Shown in pieces: positions 9,376 through 18,664 of a stretch of DNA of 64,000 nt. Positions within the stretch are counted from its first letter, which is position 1, and each line of letters starts with the position of its first letter. Source of the DNA: Micromonospora craniellae (GTDB taxonomy: Bacteria > Actinomycetota > Actinomycetes > Mycobacteriales > Micromonosporaceae). A program made the position numbers and the translations under genes. Below the pieces are notes generated by a model. That model was not told the DNA's origin. It searched no databases and was given only the letters and a program-made list of their open reading frames with translations. The stretch lies in assembly GCF_014764405.1 (NCBI RefSeq), contig NZ_CP061725.1:3968001-4032000 (forward strand). Reading direction: 5' to 3'.

Positions 9376-9882
9376 ATGCCGAGCGACGTGGTCCGCGTGA
9401 TCTACCGCAAGTACGACGGCAGCGCCCACCGCGACTACCCGGCCCGCCGGCTGACCGAGGACGACCTCGGTGTCTGGCTCGGCGTGTCGGCCGGCACCAG
9501 CTCCGTCTACCACGGCCGTCCGTCGGTCGAGCAGATCCCGTTCGTGCTGCTCGTGCCGCATCACGCCTGGTGGACCGGCATGTTCAACCCGCCCCCGCGC
9601 ACCAGCGAGGTCTACTGCGACATCACCAGCCCGGCCCGCTGGGAGGGCGAGGACACGGTGCACCTGATCGACCTGGACCTGGACGTGGTCCGGCGGCGGG
9701 AGACCAGCCTGGTCGAGCTGCGCGACGAGGACGAGTTCGCCGAGCACCGGGCCCGCTTCGGCTACCCCGACGACCTGGTGGTGGAGGCCGAGGCGGCGGC
9801 ACGGTGGCTGCTCGGTGCCCTGGGCGACGGCACCGAGCCGTTCGCCTCCGCGTACCGCAAGTGGTTGGCCCTGGTGGTCTGA
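9376..9882 (+). CDS. DUF402 domain protein
   Basis: Cytosolic protein of 168 residues with the DUF402 pattern (VIYRKYDG at the N-terminus, a HHAWWTGMF segment, then VHLIDLDLDVV and acidic residues). Some DUF402 proteins are nucleoside di/triphosphate phosphatases or ribonucleases, but the activity of this one is not predictable. ATG at 9376 is chosen; a GTG nine bases upstream is also in frame. Divergent from the helicase gene. Confidence 0.75.
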   Translation: MPSDVVRVIYRKYDGSAHRDYPARRLTEDDLGVWLGVSAGTSSVYHGRPSVEQIPFVLLVPHHAWWTGMFNPPPRTSEVYCDITSPARWEGEDTVHLIDLDLDVVRRRETSLVELRDEDEFAEHRARFGYPDDLVVEAEAAARWLLGALGDGTEPFASAYRKWLALVV

Positions 9883-9934
9883 GCCCGGCCCGCGTCGCCG
9901 CGCGCCTCCACCGTCGTCGCGCGATGATGCTGCG

Positions 9935-10867
9935 ATGGGCTACGAGGGTGGAACTGACGTGGTGGCGCCGGTCGGCGGCGCGGTGCGTGACCTGCTCCGG
10001 GTGGCGCCCGGGCGGACGGTCGACCTGGCGGCGCTCGACCCACGCGCGACGCCCGGGTTGCCCGGCCTGGAGGTGACCGGGCCGGACCGCAAGGGTTGGG
10101 CCCGCCGGCAGGTCAGGTGGGTCGGCGACGGGTTGGCCCGCCAGCAGGAGATGCTGTTCGCCGGTGCCAAGGCCGATCCGGGCGCCGGGCGGCGGGTGCT
10201 GCTGGTCCTCCAGGCGATGGACTGCGGTGGCAAGGACGGCACGGTCAAGCGGGTGGTCGGCGCGATGAACCCGCTCGGCGTGCACATCCGGGCGTTCGGG
10301 CCGCCGACCGCCGAGGAGTTGCGACACCACTTCCTGTGGCGAATCCGACAGGCCCTGCCACCGGCGGGGCGCCTCGGGGTGTTCAACCGCTCGCACTACG
10401 AGGACATCCTGGTGCCCCGGGTGCAGGAGCGCGCTCCGGAGCACGTCTGGCGTCCCCGGTACGCCGAGATCGACGACTTCGAGCGGGAGTTGACCGACGG
10501 CGGGGTGGCGATCGTCAAGATCTTCCTGCACATCTCCTACGCCGAGCAGGCCCGCCGGCTGCTGGCTCGGCTGGACGACCCGACGAAGCACTGGAAGTAC
10601 CACCCCTCCGACATCGACGCCCGTGCCCGCTGGGGCGACTACCAGGCCGCGTACGCGGAACTGCTCGGCCGGTGCGGCAGCGACGCCGCGCCCTGGTACG
10701 CGGTGCCCGCGGACCGGAAGTGGTATCGCGACTGGGCGGTGGCGCACCTGCTGCGTGAGACGTTCGACACCCTCTCGCTCGGGTACCCGCCTGCGGATCT
10801 CGACATCGCGGCGGAACGGGAGCGGTTGTTGAGGACAACGGGCCTGCCGAAGATGAACGGAAGTTGA
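9935..10867 (+). CDS. ppk2: Polyphosphate kinase 2 family protein
   Basis: PPK2 enzyme of 310 residues, transferring phosphate between polyphosphate and nucleotides. The Walker A-like LQAMDCGGKDGT (about residues 92-103), the FNRSHYED motif and the WKYHPSDIDAR/W region define the family. The class (AMP- or ADP-phosphorylating) is not clear from inspection. It lies immediately upstream of a phosphate transport pair and its stop codon sits inside a PHO-box-like repeat, which ties it to phosphate metabolism. Confidence 0.85.
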   Translation: MGYEGGTDVVAPVGGAVRDLLRVAPGRTVDLAALDPRATPGLPGLEVTGPDRKGWARRQVRWVGDGLARQQEMLFAGAKADPGAGRRVLLVLQAMDCGGKDGTVKRVVGAMNPLGVHIRAFGPPTAEELRHHFLWRIRQALPPAGRLGVFNRSHYEDILVPRVQERAPEHVWRPRYAEIDDFERELTDGGVAIVKIFLHISYAEQARRLLARLDDPTKHWKYHPSDIDARARWGDYQAAYAELLGRCGSDAAPWYAVPADRKWYRDWAVAHLLRETFDTLSLGYPPADLDIAAERERLLRTTGLPKMNGS

Positions 10868-10880
10868 ACGAGCGGTGAAT
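10852..10880. promoter_or_regulatory. PHO-box-like triple direct repeat
   Basis: Three heptamers in exact 11-bp register: GATGAAC (10852-10858), GTTGAAC (10863-10869) and GGTGAAT (10874-10880). On the minus strand these read ATTCACC, GTTCAAC and GTTCATC, each one or two changes from GTTCACC, the direct-repeat unit bound by PhoP in Streptomyces. The block overlaps the ppk2 stop codon and lies 117 bp before the DUF47-pit operon, which it probably controls. Confidence 0.6.
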
Positions 10881-10996
10881 GGCACCTGGCCAGGGGTGGG
10901 CCGCCGAAGGGCCGCTCGGGGAGTTCCCTAGCATTCCCTCAGCAGGGCGCCGGACGGCGGCTGCACCCCTTCCACCGACACGACGAGGTCCGTGCT

Positions 10997-11623
10997 GTGA
11001 AGTTTTCATTCCGCCCCAACGAGGGCGCCTTCTACGAGCTCTTCACCAGGGCCGCGCAGAACCTGGTCCGGGGTACCGCACTGCTGAACGAGCTGGCGCT
11101 GCCCGATGTCGAGGTGCAGTCGGTCAGCGAGCGGCTCACCGAGGTGGAGCACGACAGCGACCAGATCACCCACGAGTTGTTCAAGAAGATCAACTCGACC
11201 TTCGTCACTCCGTTCGACCGGGAGGACATCTACCGGTTGGGGTCGCTGCTGGACGACGTGATGGACCACCTGGAGGCGGTCGGCAACCTGCTCTACCTGT
11301 ACGGGCTGACCAAGCTGCCGTCGCTGCCCAGGGAGATGCACGAGCTGGTGCACGTCCTCGATCAGCAGGCCAAGTTGACCGCCGAGGCGATGCCCCGGCT
11401 GAAGTCGATGAAGGACCTGGAGGACTACTGGATCGAGATCAACCGGCTGGAGAACGACGGCGACCAGGCGTACCGGATGCTGCTGGTGCGGCTCTTCTCC
11501 GGTGAGTACGACGCCCTGACCGTGCTCAAGATGAAGGAGGTCGCCGACGAGCTGGAGGCCGCCTGCGACGCCTTCGAGCACGTGGCGAACACCGTCGAGA
11601 CCATCGCGGTCAAGGAGTCCTGA
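10997..11623 (+). CDS. DUF47 (PhoU-like) phosphate transport regulator
   Basis: All-helical PhoU-fold protein of 208 residues (VEHDSDQITHEL, a central FVTPFDREDIYRL motif typical of DUF47, and LENDGDQAYR). DUF47 proteins are usually encoded with Pit transporters and are thought to modulate them. GTG start at 10997. The pit gene begins four bases after this stop, so the two form an operon. Confidence 0.85.
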   Translation: MKFSFRPNEGAFYELFTRAAQNLVRGTALLNELALPDVEVQSVSERLTEVEHDSDQITHELFKKINSTFVTPFDREDIYRLGSLLDDVMDHLEAVGNLLYLYGLTKLPSLPREMHELVHVLDQQAKLTAEAMPRLKSMKDLEDYWIEINRLENDGDQAYRMLLVRLFSGEYDALTVLKMKEVADELEAACDAFEHVANTVETIAVKES

Positions 11624-11627
11624 TCCT

Positions 11628-12632
11628 GTGAGTCCCGAGCTCATCGCGGTGCTGGCGGTGATCGGGGTGGCCCTGGTGTTCGACTACACCAACGGCTTCC
11701 ACGATGCCGCCAACGCGATCGCGACCAGCATCTCCACCCGGGCGCTCACACCCCGGGTCGCGCTCGCCATGGCGGCGGTCGGCAACTTCATCGGCGCCCA
11801 CTTCGGTGCGGAGGTCGCCAAGACCGTCGGCAGCGGGCTGGTGGACCTACCCACCGGTGTGCCCAGCCTCGGTATCGTTTTCGCCGGTGTGATCGGCGCG
11901 ATCACCTGGAACATCATCACCTGGTACTTCGGGCTGCCCTCGTCCTCCTCGCACGCCCTGATCGGTGGTCTGGTCGGTTCGACCGTCGCGGCCTCCGGCA
12001 CCGTGCTCTGGTCAGGCATCGGCGAGAACGTGATCATCCCGATGATCCTGTCGCCGATGGTCGGCTTCATCCTCGGCTACATCGCGATGGTCGCCGTGCA
12101 GTGGATCTTCCGGAAGGGGCACCCGGGCAAGCTGAACCGGGGTTTCCGCTGGGCGCAGACCGCCTCGGCGGCGGCCATGTCGGTCGGCCACGGCATGCAG
12201 GACGCCGCCAAGACCATCGGCATCGTGGTGCTCGCCCTCTTCGTCGGCGGCTACCAGGACGACGCCACCTACATCCCGGAGTGGGCGTTCTGGACCTCGG
12301 CCGCAGTGCTCGCCGCCGGGACGTACGCCGGTGGCTGGCGGATCATCCGTACCCTCGGTCGGAAGATCATCGACCTGCGACCGCCGGAGGGCTTCGCGGC
12401 CGAGACCGTGGCCAGCGGTGTGCTCTACTTCAACGCGCTGGTGCTCGGCGCGCCCATCTCCACCACCCACACGATCACCTCGGCGATCATGGGTGTCGGG
12501 GCGACCAAGCGGCTCTCCGCCGTCCGGTGGGGCGTGGCCGGCAACATCGTCGGCGCCTGGATCCTGACGTTCCCGGCCGCCGGCTCGATCGGCGCGGTGA
12601 TGTACTTCGTCGTCCGCCCCCTGTTCAGCTGA
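11628..12632 (+). CDS. pit: Low-affinity inorganic phosphate transporter, PiT family
   Basis: Integral membrane phosphate:cation symporter of 334 residues. Both PiT signature repeats are present: FDYTNGFHDAANAIATSISTR near the N-terminus and the second GHGMQDAAKTIGI plus GAPISTTHTITSAIMG near the C-terminus, with the SSSSHAL loop between. About ten membrane segments. Translationally close to the DUF47 gene; a strong palindrome (12639-12686) follows the stop and probably terminates it. Confidence 0.9.
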   Translation: MSPELIAVLAVIGVALVFDYTNGFHDAANAIATSISTRALTPRVALAMAAVGNFIGAHFGAEVAKTVGSGLVDLPTGVPSLGIVFAGVIGAITWNIITWYFGLPSSSSHALIGGLVGSTVAASGTVLWSGIGENVIIPMILSPMVGFILGYIAMVAVQWIFRKGHPGKLNRGFRWAQTASAAAMSVGHGMQDAAKTIGIVVLALFVGGYQDDATYIPEWAFWTSAAVLAAGTYAGGWRIIRTLGRKIIDLRPPEGFAAETVASGVLYFNALVLGAPISTTHTITSAIMGVGATKRLSAVRWGVAGNIVGAWILTFPAAGSIGAVMYFVVRPLFS

Positions 12633-12638
12633 GGTGGA

Positions 12639-12686
12639 AGGAAGGGTCCCCTGCTAACGCCTCGCGTATAACAGGGGACCCTTCCT
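12639..12686. repeat. Dispersed palindromic element, copy 1 (likely terminator)
   Basis: Perfect 15-bp arms AGGAAGGGTCCCCTG (12639-12653) and CAGGGGACCCTTCCT (12672-12686) around an 18-nt loop beginning CTAACGCCT. It lies between the convergent pit and oxidoreductase genes. Related copies are at 36259, 38299 and 55728. It probably acts as a bidirectional terminator and belongs to an intergenic repeat family. Confidence 0.75.
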
Positions 12687-12694
12687 AACATCGC

Positions 12695-13663
12695 TCAGGG
12701 GTACGAGACGCCGATCTGGGCGCGGACGCCGTCCAGCAGGGTCATGATCTCCAGCGTCGCCGAGTGCGGCACCAGCGGGCTCTCGGTCAGCCCCTCGTCC
12801 AGGCAGCGCTGCACCTCGATGGCCTCGTACTGGTAGCCGTTGCCGACCAGCTCAGCGGTGATCGTCTCGGGCTGCGCGCCGGCCCGGTGCAGGGTGAACC
12901 CGTCCGGCCGGAAGAACGGATCTGGCAGCTCGATCCGTCCGGTCGTACCGATGATCGAGGCGGTGAGCCCGGTCGCCCCGACCATGCCGCAGCTCAGCGT
13001 GGCGACGGCGCCGGAGTCGTACCCGAGGATGATGCCGGTGTTCTCGTCCGTGCCCTCCGGGCCCAGCTTCGCCCACGACCGGACGTGCTGCGGCACACCG
13101 AGCATCAGGTGGGCCAGGCTCACCGGGTAGACGCCCAGGTCCAGCAGCGCACCCCCGCCCAGTGCCCGGGCCCGCATCCGGTGCTCGGGCGGGAACGGCC
13201 CGGCCACGCCGAAGTCGGCCCGTACGCCGGTGATCGTGCCGATCGCCCCCTCGGCGATCAGCTCGCAGGCACGCAGGATGAGCGGGTTGCACCGCATCCA
13301 CATGGCCTCCATCAGGAAGACGCCGGCCGCGCGGGCGGTGTCGACCAGCTCGGTGCTGGTGGCCAGGTCGAGCGTGAACGGCTTCTCCACCAGCGCCGGC
13401 TTGCCGGCGGCCAGGCACGTGCGGGCCGCCTCGTAGTGGGCGGCGTGCGGGGTGGCGACGTAGATCACGTCCACCTCGGGGTCGGCGGCCAGGTCGGTCC
13501 AGGTGCCGTACGCCCGAGTCGCGTCGTGCCGCTCGGCGAAACGCTCCGCGCTCTCGGCGGTCCGTGAGCCGACCGCGACCAGTTCCGCCCCCGGCACCAG
13601 GCGGAGGTCTTCGGCGAAGCGAGCGGCGATGTGGCCGGTGGCCAGGATGCCCCAACGAGTCAT
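12695..13663 (-). CDS. Gfo/Idh/MocA family oxidoreductase
   Basis: NAD(P)-dependent sugar-type dehydrogenase of 322 residues. N-terminal Rossmann fold with GILATGHIAARFAEDL, then the family motif VEKPFTLD, a MEAMWMRCNP stretch, and the GGGALLDLGVYP motif carrying the catalytic aspartate region. The substrate, probably a sugar or cyclitol or a dihydrodiol, is not determined. Convergent with pit across a palindromic element. Confidence 0.85.
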   Translation of the reverse strand: MTRWGILATGHIAARFAEDLRLVPGAELVAVGSRTAESAERFAERHDATRAYGTWTDLAADPEVDVIYVATPHAAHYEAARTCLAAGKPALVEKPFTLDLATSTELVDTARAAGVFLMEAMWMRCNPLILRACELIAEGAIGTITGVRADFGVAGPFPPEHRMRARALGGGALLDLGVYPVSLAHLMLGVPQHVRSWAKLGPEGTDENTGIILGYDSGAVATLSCGMVGATGLTASIIGTTGRIELPDPFFRPDGFTLHRAGAQPETITAELVGNGYQYEAIEVQRCLDEGLTESPLVPHSATLEIMTLLDGVRAQIGVSYP

Positions 13664-13727
13664 GGCGTGACGCTACCGAAGATCACCAGCGGGCGGCACC
13701 GCTGATCTACCGGTCTAAGCTCGGGAT

Positions 13728-14573
13728 ATGACCCTGGATCGTGGATATCCCGCGCCGCCCGCACTGGTGGAGCACGCGCGCCGGTTCCGGGTGTCGGGCG
13801 GGGTGCCCGCGGTGCCCCGGACGGCGGCCACCGTGCTGCTGCTCCGCCCCGCCGACCAGGGTTTCGAGGTCTACCTGATCCGCCGGGTCGCGGCGATGGC
13901 CTTCGGCGGCATGTACGCCTTCCCCGGCGGTGGGGTCGACCCCTCGGACTCGACCGCGCACCTCGACTGGGCGGGGCCGGAGCCGGCCGACTGGGGCGTA
14001 CGGCTCGGCGTGGCGTCGCAGGCCGCGCAGGCCGTGGTCTGCGCGGCGGCCCGTGAGGTCTTCGAGGAGGCCGGGGTGCTGCTCGCCGGCCCCGACGCAG
14101 GACGGGTGGTCGGCGACGTCAGCGACGACGGCTGGGAGGCCGCCCGGGTCGACCTGGAGCAGCGGCGTACCGGCTTCGCCGAGTTGCTGGCCGCGCGGGA
14201 CCTGACCCTCCGGTCCGACCTGTTGCTGCCGTGGAGCCGGTGGGTGACCCCGGACTTCGAGCCGCGCCGCTTCGACACGTACTTCTTCGTGGCGCTGCTG
14301 CCCGAGGGGCAGCGGACCCGGGAGGTCTCCGGCGAGTCCGACCACGCTCTCTGGGTCCGGCCAGCCGACGCCTGCCGGCGGGCCGCGGCCGGTGAATTGA
14401 CGATGCTGCCGCCGACCCAGGTCACCCTCGCCGAGGTGGCCGCCTGCGACGACCTGGCCGCGGTGGCGCGGGTCGCGGCGGCCCGGGACGCGGCCACCCC
14501 GATCACGCCGGTCCTGGACCTCTCCGACGAGGTCGAACCCCGCTTCTACCTGAGGGATCCACCGACGGTCTGA
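13728..14573 (+). CDS. NUDIX hydrolase
   Basis: NUDIX-fold protein of 281 residues. The Nudix box is slightly degenerate and split by an insert: GGMYAFPGGGVDPSD, then AAAREVFEEAGVLL with the REVFEEAG catalytic core. Such long actinobacterial forms resemble NUDT19-type CoA-diphosphate hydrolases, but the substrate is unproven. ATG start at 13728. It ends seven bases before the convergent mshD stop. Confidence 0.8.
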   Translation: MTLDRGYPAPPALVEHARRFRVSGGVPAVPRTAATVLLLRPADQGFEVYLIRRVAAMAFGGMYAFPGGGVDPSDSTAHLDWAGPEPADWGVRLGVASQAAQAVVCAAAREVFEEAGVLLAGPDAGRVVGDVSDDGWEAARVDLEQRRTGFAELLAARDLTLRSDLLLPWSRWVTPDFEPRRFDTYFFVALLPEGQRTREVSGESDHALWVRPADACRRAAAGELTMLPPTQVTLAEVAACDDLAAVARVAAARDAATPITPVLDLSDEVEPRFYLRDPPTV

Positions 14574-14579
14574 TCTGCC

Positions 14580-15506
14580 TCAGCCGAGGTGGTAGTTGAC
14601 GTGGGCGGACGAGCGAACGAATCCGATCCGCTCGTAGAGCGCCACCGCGCCGGTGTTGGACTCGTCCACATAGAGCATCACCCGGTCCAGCCCGCGCTGC
14701 TCCCGCAGGTACGCCAGCCCGGCCGTGGTCAGCGCCCGGCCGAGCCCGCCGCCGTGCGCGGACGGCTCCACGCCGAGTACGTACACCTCGCCGATGCGCG
14801 CCGAGCCCTCTCGCTCGTGCACCTTCGTCCAGTGGAAGCCGAGCAGGCGGCCGGTGGCCGATTCGACGGCGAGCAGGAAACCGGCCGGGTCGAACCACGG
14901 TTCGCCGAGGCGTACCCGCAGGTCTTCGGCGGTCCAGCGGCCCTGCTCGGGATGGTCGGCGAAGGCTCGGGCGTTCAGAGCCAGCCAGGCGTCGTCGTCC
15001 TGACCGGGCCGGAACGCGCGTAGCGCCACCCCGTCGGGCAGGCGCGGTGGGTCCAGCGGTGCGGTGAGTGGCCGGCGCAGCTGCCAGAGCACCCGGGCGC
15101 GGAGGAAGCCGAGGTCCACCGCGAGTGCGGCGGCCGACGGGTGGTCGCCGTGCGCCCACGCACGCAGCGGCCCGGTGGCGGCGGCGACCATCTCCCGGGC
15201 CAACGCCCGGCCGATGCCGCGCCGCCGGTACGCGGGATGCACCACGAGTTCGGCGCCGATGCCGCTGGCCGGGGCGCTGGTGTCGAGGTGGGCGTACCCG
15301 GTGAGGGTGTCGTCGTCGGCGCGGGTCAGCAGGTGGGTCGCGGGTGCCCGCTCGTCGCGCAGCCGGAGCAGGACGTGTTCGTCCAGCGGGTCCGCGCCGT
15401 CGGTGTCGCCCGCCGTGCGGGCGAGCGCCAGCACCTCGGCGATCTCCGTCGGGGTGAGCCGTCCGGCGCGGTGGACCTGTTCGCCGGTCGATCGAGTGCC
15501 GCTCAT
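14580..15506 (-). CDS. mshD: Mycothiol synthase
   Basis: MshD acetylates Cys-GlcN-Ins with acetyl-CoA, the last step of mycothiol synthesis, the main thiol of actinobacteria. The 308-residue protein has two tandem GNAT domains: the first with VVHPAYRRRGIGRAL, the second with VLGVEPSAHGGGLGRALT and the LYVDESNTGAVALYERIGF motif typical of MshD. The ending VNYHLG also fits. It lies two genes from glnR; Streptomyces has mshD and glnR in the same neighbourhood. Confidence 0.9.
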   Translation of the reverse strand: MSGTRSTGEQVHRAGRLTPTEIAEVLALARTAGDTDGADPLDEHVLLRLRDERAPATHLLTRADDDTLTGYAHLDTSAPASGIGAELVVHPAYRRRGIGRALAREMVAAATGPLRAWAHGDHPSAAALAVDLGFLRARVLWQLRRPLTAPLDPPRLPDGVALRAFRPGQDDDAWLALNARAFADHPEQGRWTAEDLRVRLGEPWFDPAGFLLAVESATGRLLGFHWTKVHEREGSARIGEVYVLGVEPSAHGGGLGRALTTAGLAYLREQRGLDRVMLYVDESNTGAVALYERIGFVRSSAHVNYHLG

Positions 15507-15563
15507 CCCGTCACCGTATCGGGGCCACCGGGCACAGCGGGGCGGTGGGCGGGACGGATCCGG

Positions 15564-16460
15564 TCAGGCGCCTTGGCGTGGCAGCGCCCGCACGTCGAAC
15601 CGCCCGCTCAGTCCGGGCAGGATGCGGTACAACGCGTCCACTGTGCCCTGTCGGTCGCCCCCGGCGTCGTGCAGCAGGACGATCGAGCCGGGCTGCACCC
15701 CGTCGAGCACCGACGCGGCGATCCGGGTCGCGCCGGGCCGCTGCCAGTCGGAGGTGTCCAGCGTCCAGTGCAGGGGCGTCATGTCGAGTTCCCGGGCGGT
15801 GGCGACCAGGGAGTACGTCCAGGCGCCGCCGGGCTGGCGGTACCACGCGATCGGGGCGTCCGGCACGGCGGCGCGGATCGCCTCGCTGGTGCGCAGCAGG
15901 TCGGTCCGGATCTTGGCTGGCGACCGCGCGCCCAGCGTCACGTCGTGGTCCCAACTGTGATTGCACAGCGTGTGGCCGTCGGCCACGATCTGCTGGACGA
16001 GCCACGGGTACGCCAGGGCATTCTGGCCCACCAGGCAGAAGGTCGCGGTGACCCGGTGTTCCCGCAGCAGGGCGAGCACCTGCGGGGTGTAGTCCGGATT
16101 CGGCCCGTCGTCGAAGGTGAGGGCGACGGTGCCGGTGCCGGTGGTGACCCGGGTGCCCATCGGGCCGAAGTTGGGGTCCGGGTCGTCGCCGTGGTCCGGG
16201 TCGCGCGGGGCACCGCTGGACGGGACGGGACTGGGCGTGCCGGTGGGTACGTCCGCCGAGGGCGGGGCCTGGTCGGCGTACTCGGGATGCTCGGCACCGG
16301 TCGCGGTGACCGCGGAGTCGTCGCGAGGCTCCTGGGGCAGCAGGTTGCGCCCGAGCAGGTACGTCGAGCCGAGCACCGCGGACACCACGAGCACGATGAT
16401 GCCGACCGCCTGTGTCGTACTTACCGGCCGTCGTGCCGAGCTCCCGTAATACGTGCCCAC
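15564..16460 (-). CDS. Polysaccharide deacetylase (NodB/CE4), membrane-anchored
   Basis: CE4 family hydrolase of 298 residues that removes acetyl groups from cell-wall or other polysaccharide. An N-terminal membrane segment (GIIVLVVSAVLGSTYLL) is followed by a Pro/Asp-rich linker and the NodB domain: TFDDGPN with the catalytic base and metal Asp, HSWDHD with both metal His, the YRQPGG motif and LLHDAGG. All key residues are present. Probably faces the cell wall. Confidence 0.85.
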   Translation of the reverse strand: MGTYYGSSARRPVSTTQAVGIIVLVVSAVLGSTYLLGRNLLPQEPRDDSAVTATGAEHPEYADQAPPSADVPTGTPSPVPSSGAPRDPDHGDDPDPNFGPMGTRVTTGTGTVALTFDDGPNPDYTPQVLALLREHRVTATFCLVGQNALAYPWLVQQIVADGHTLCNHSWDHDVTLGARSPAKIRTDLLRTSEAIRAAVPDAPIAWYRQPGGAWTYSLVATARELDMTPLHWTLDTSDWQRPGATRIAASVLDGVQPGSIVLLHDAGGDRQGTVDALYRILPGLSGRFDVRALPRQGA

Positions 16461-16535
16461 CGCAGCCCCTTCTGCTGGTCAACTCGGCAGTCACCATAAA
16501 ACTACCGAGTCGCCCAAAAGGGGCATATGGGGGAA

Positions 16536-17279
16536 TTAGCCCTCGATGGTGAGGGGGTGCAACGCCAGGGACGCGTGCTCGGTCGCCTCGGCCAGGGTCC
16601 GGTTCGACGGCACGACGAACTTGTAACCCACCTGGCGTACCGTGCCGATCATCGACTCGTACTCGGAGCCGAGCTTGGCCCGCAGACGGCGAACGTGCAC
16701 GTCGACCGTCCGGGTGCCGCCGAAGTAGTCGTAGCCCCAGACCTCGCGCAGCAGTTGGTCGCGGGTGAACACCCGACCCGGGTGCTGGGCCAGGAACTTC
16801 AGCAGCTCGAACTCCTTGTAGGTGAGGTCGAGCGGGCGGCCCTTGAGCTTGGCGGCGTAGGTGTCCGGGTCGATCATCAGCTCGCCGGCCCGGATCGAAC
16901 CGCCGGCGCCGGCCGTGGCGTTGCTCAACCGACCGACCGCGAGCCGCAGCCGGGCCTCCACCTCGGCCGGGCCGGCGGACGCGAGGATGACGTCGTCCAC
17001 GCCCCAGTCGGCGTTGAGCGCGATCAGACCGGCCTCCGTGACGACCGCGACCAGCGGTACGCCCAGCCCGGTGGCGTGCAGCATGCGGCAGGTCGCCCGC
17101 GCCTCGCTCAGCTCGGTGCGGGCGTCGACGAGTACGGCGTCCGGGCTCGGGCCGGCGACCAGGGTGCGGATGTCGCGCGGCGCGGTGCGAACCGAGTGCG
17201 GCAGCAGGTCGAGTGCGGGCAGCACTGCGGATGGTTCGCCTGCCCGTGCGGTCACCAGCAGCAGGATCTCCACGATCAC
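16536..17279 (-). CDS. glnR: GlnR-type orphan response regulator
   Basis: OmpR/PhoB-type regulator of 247 residues. The receiver-like domain has ADWGVDDVILASAGPAEVEARLRLA, nearly identical to Streptomyces GlnR, the master nitrogen regulator that acts without a partner kinase. The C-terminal winged helix (about 130-225) has LDLTYKEFELLKFLAQHPGR and the loop WGYDYFGGTRTVDVHVRRLR. GTG at 17279, or the GTG two codons later. Expected targets are glnA, amtB and nir genes outside this window. Confidence 0.85.
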   Translation of the reverse strand: MIVEILLLVTARAGEPSAVLPALDLLPHSVRTAPRDIRTLVAGPSPDAVLVDARTELSEARATCRMLHATGLGVPLVAVVTEAGLIALNADWGVDDVILASAGPAEVEARLRLAVGRLSNATAGAGGSIRAGELMIDPDTYAAKLKGRPLDLTYKEFELLKFLAQHPGRVFTRDQLLREVWGYDYFGGTRTVDVHVRRLRAKLGSEYESMIGTVRQVGYKFVVPSNRTLAEATEHASLALHPLTIEG

Positions 17280-17523
17280 CTCCGTCCCGGCGGCCTGTGT
17301 GGCCGCACGCGACCAGCGGCACTCAAGACGAGTGGGCGCTGGGAACTTCCGTGGGTCCCGGCGTCGCTGACGGGCGGGTTTCGGCTTGAGACTAGCCGAT
17401 CGCCCTGCGCGGACCTCGTCGCGGTTTCCTGTTTGCCCCTTCTGCCCCTGATCGCAGCCCAGGTTTTAACGTCGCGGAAACGGTGGCACCCGAGTTGTGC
17501 GGTTGGTCTGGCACGATCGGTGG

Positions 17524-18555
17524 GTGTTTCCCTCCAACTCGCCCGAGACCGACCGCGACCCGTGGGTGAACGACCCGCCCGGGGACGGCCCGGCGCCGCG
17601 TACCGGTCCGGACGTGAAGACCGAGGAGCGAGGTCGCTCCCGGGGCCCGCGACGCCTGCGCCGCGGCGGCTCGCCCCGACGTGCGGACGACGCGCTCGAC
17701 GAGGATGAGGACGAGTACGAGGAACCACCGGTCGAGGTGCCCCGGCAGCTCTCCCTCGCCGTCGGCGGGTTCGCCGCGCTGCTCGGCATCGGCCTGATCG
17801 TCGGCGCGCAGACCTCCGGGCCTGGCGACCGGCTGCCCTTCGCCATCGTGGTGTTCCTCGTGCAGGTGCTGTTCGTGTCGGCCTGGACGGTGGTGACCCG
17901 GCCGCCGGCGTCCGCGGTGGTGGTCGGCGTCGGCGTGCTGGCCGCCGCCGTGGCCGACACCGTGGCCATCCGTACGGCCGAGCCCCGCCTCCTGCCGCTG
18001 TTCTCCGTCGCGGTCGGCGGGGTGCTCGTCGCGGTGCTCGGCCAGTTGGTCCGGCGGGTGGACCGGGTGCGGGTGACCGACTCGGTGCGGACCACCGCCG
18101 CCATCGTGCTCGGCCCGGTCGCCTTCGCCACGCTCATCGTGCTCACCCGGGTTCCCGCCGGCACCCAGGCGATCGCGGTCTGCCTCGCGGCGAGCGCGGT
18201 CGCGCTCACCGTCGCCCGGCTGACCGACGCCGTCGCGGCCTGGCCGCGACTCGCCCCCCAGGTGCCGCGCGGAGCCGCCGGGGTGGTCGGCGGCGCGATG
18301 GTGGGTACGCTCGTGAGCGCGCTGCTCGGCGGCTACCTGGTCACCCCGTTCACCCCGACCAGGGCCGCGATCATCGGCCTGGTCACGGCGGTCGTCGCCG
18401 TGCTGGCCGACCTTGCCGCCGGGTACGCCGAAGCCGGTCGCCTGATGGCGGGCGAACTGCCCGACGCGTGGTCGGCCCGGCACGTGCAGGGGCCGCTCGC
18501 CGGCTTCGCGATGGCCGCCCCGGCCGCGTACCTGATGTGCCGACTGGTGTTGTAG
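17524..18555 (+). CDS. Unknown multi-pass membrane protein with acidic N-terminus
   Basis: Protein of 343 residues. The first ~75 residues are hydrophilic (Pro/Arg-rich, then the acidic run DALDEDEDEYEE), followed by about eight hydrophobic segments to the C-terminus. No catalytic motif or named family is recognised. GTG at 17524 is chosen because the upstream in-frame codons lie in the glnR promoter region. Genes of this type sit beside glnR in related actinobacteria, but no role is inferred. Confidence 0.7.
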   Translation: MFPSNSPETDRDPWVNDPPGDGPAPRTGPDVKTEERGRSRGPRRLRRGGSPRRADDALDEDEDEYEEPPVEVPRQLSLAVGGFAALLGIGLIVGAQTSGPGDRLPFAIVVFLVQVLFVSAWTVVTRPPASAVVVGVGVLAAAVADTVAIRTAEPRLLPLFSVAVGGVLVAVLGQLVRRVDRVRVTDSVRTTAAIVLGPVAFATLIVLTRVPAGTQAIAVCLAASAVALTVARLTDAVAAWPRLAPQVPRGAAGVVGGAMVGTLVSALLGGYLVTPFTPTRAAIIGLVTAVVAVLADLAAGYAEAGRLMAGELPDAWSARHVQGPLAGFAMAAPAAYLMCRLVL

Positions 18556-18664
18556 CCGGCCGCGACGGCGGGCGGTTGAGGAATCCGGACATCGGGTAAC
18601 ACCGGTGCGCCGCTGGGCGTACCGGCGGTTCGACCGGGATCGACGCGACAGGACAGGAGAAGGC

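Noticed and set aside
10923..10939. TTCCCT-type direct repeat as a second PHO box before DUF47
   Set aside because: The spacing is 10, not 11 bp, and similarity to GTTCACC is poor; the block at 10852-10880 is the better candidate.
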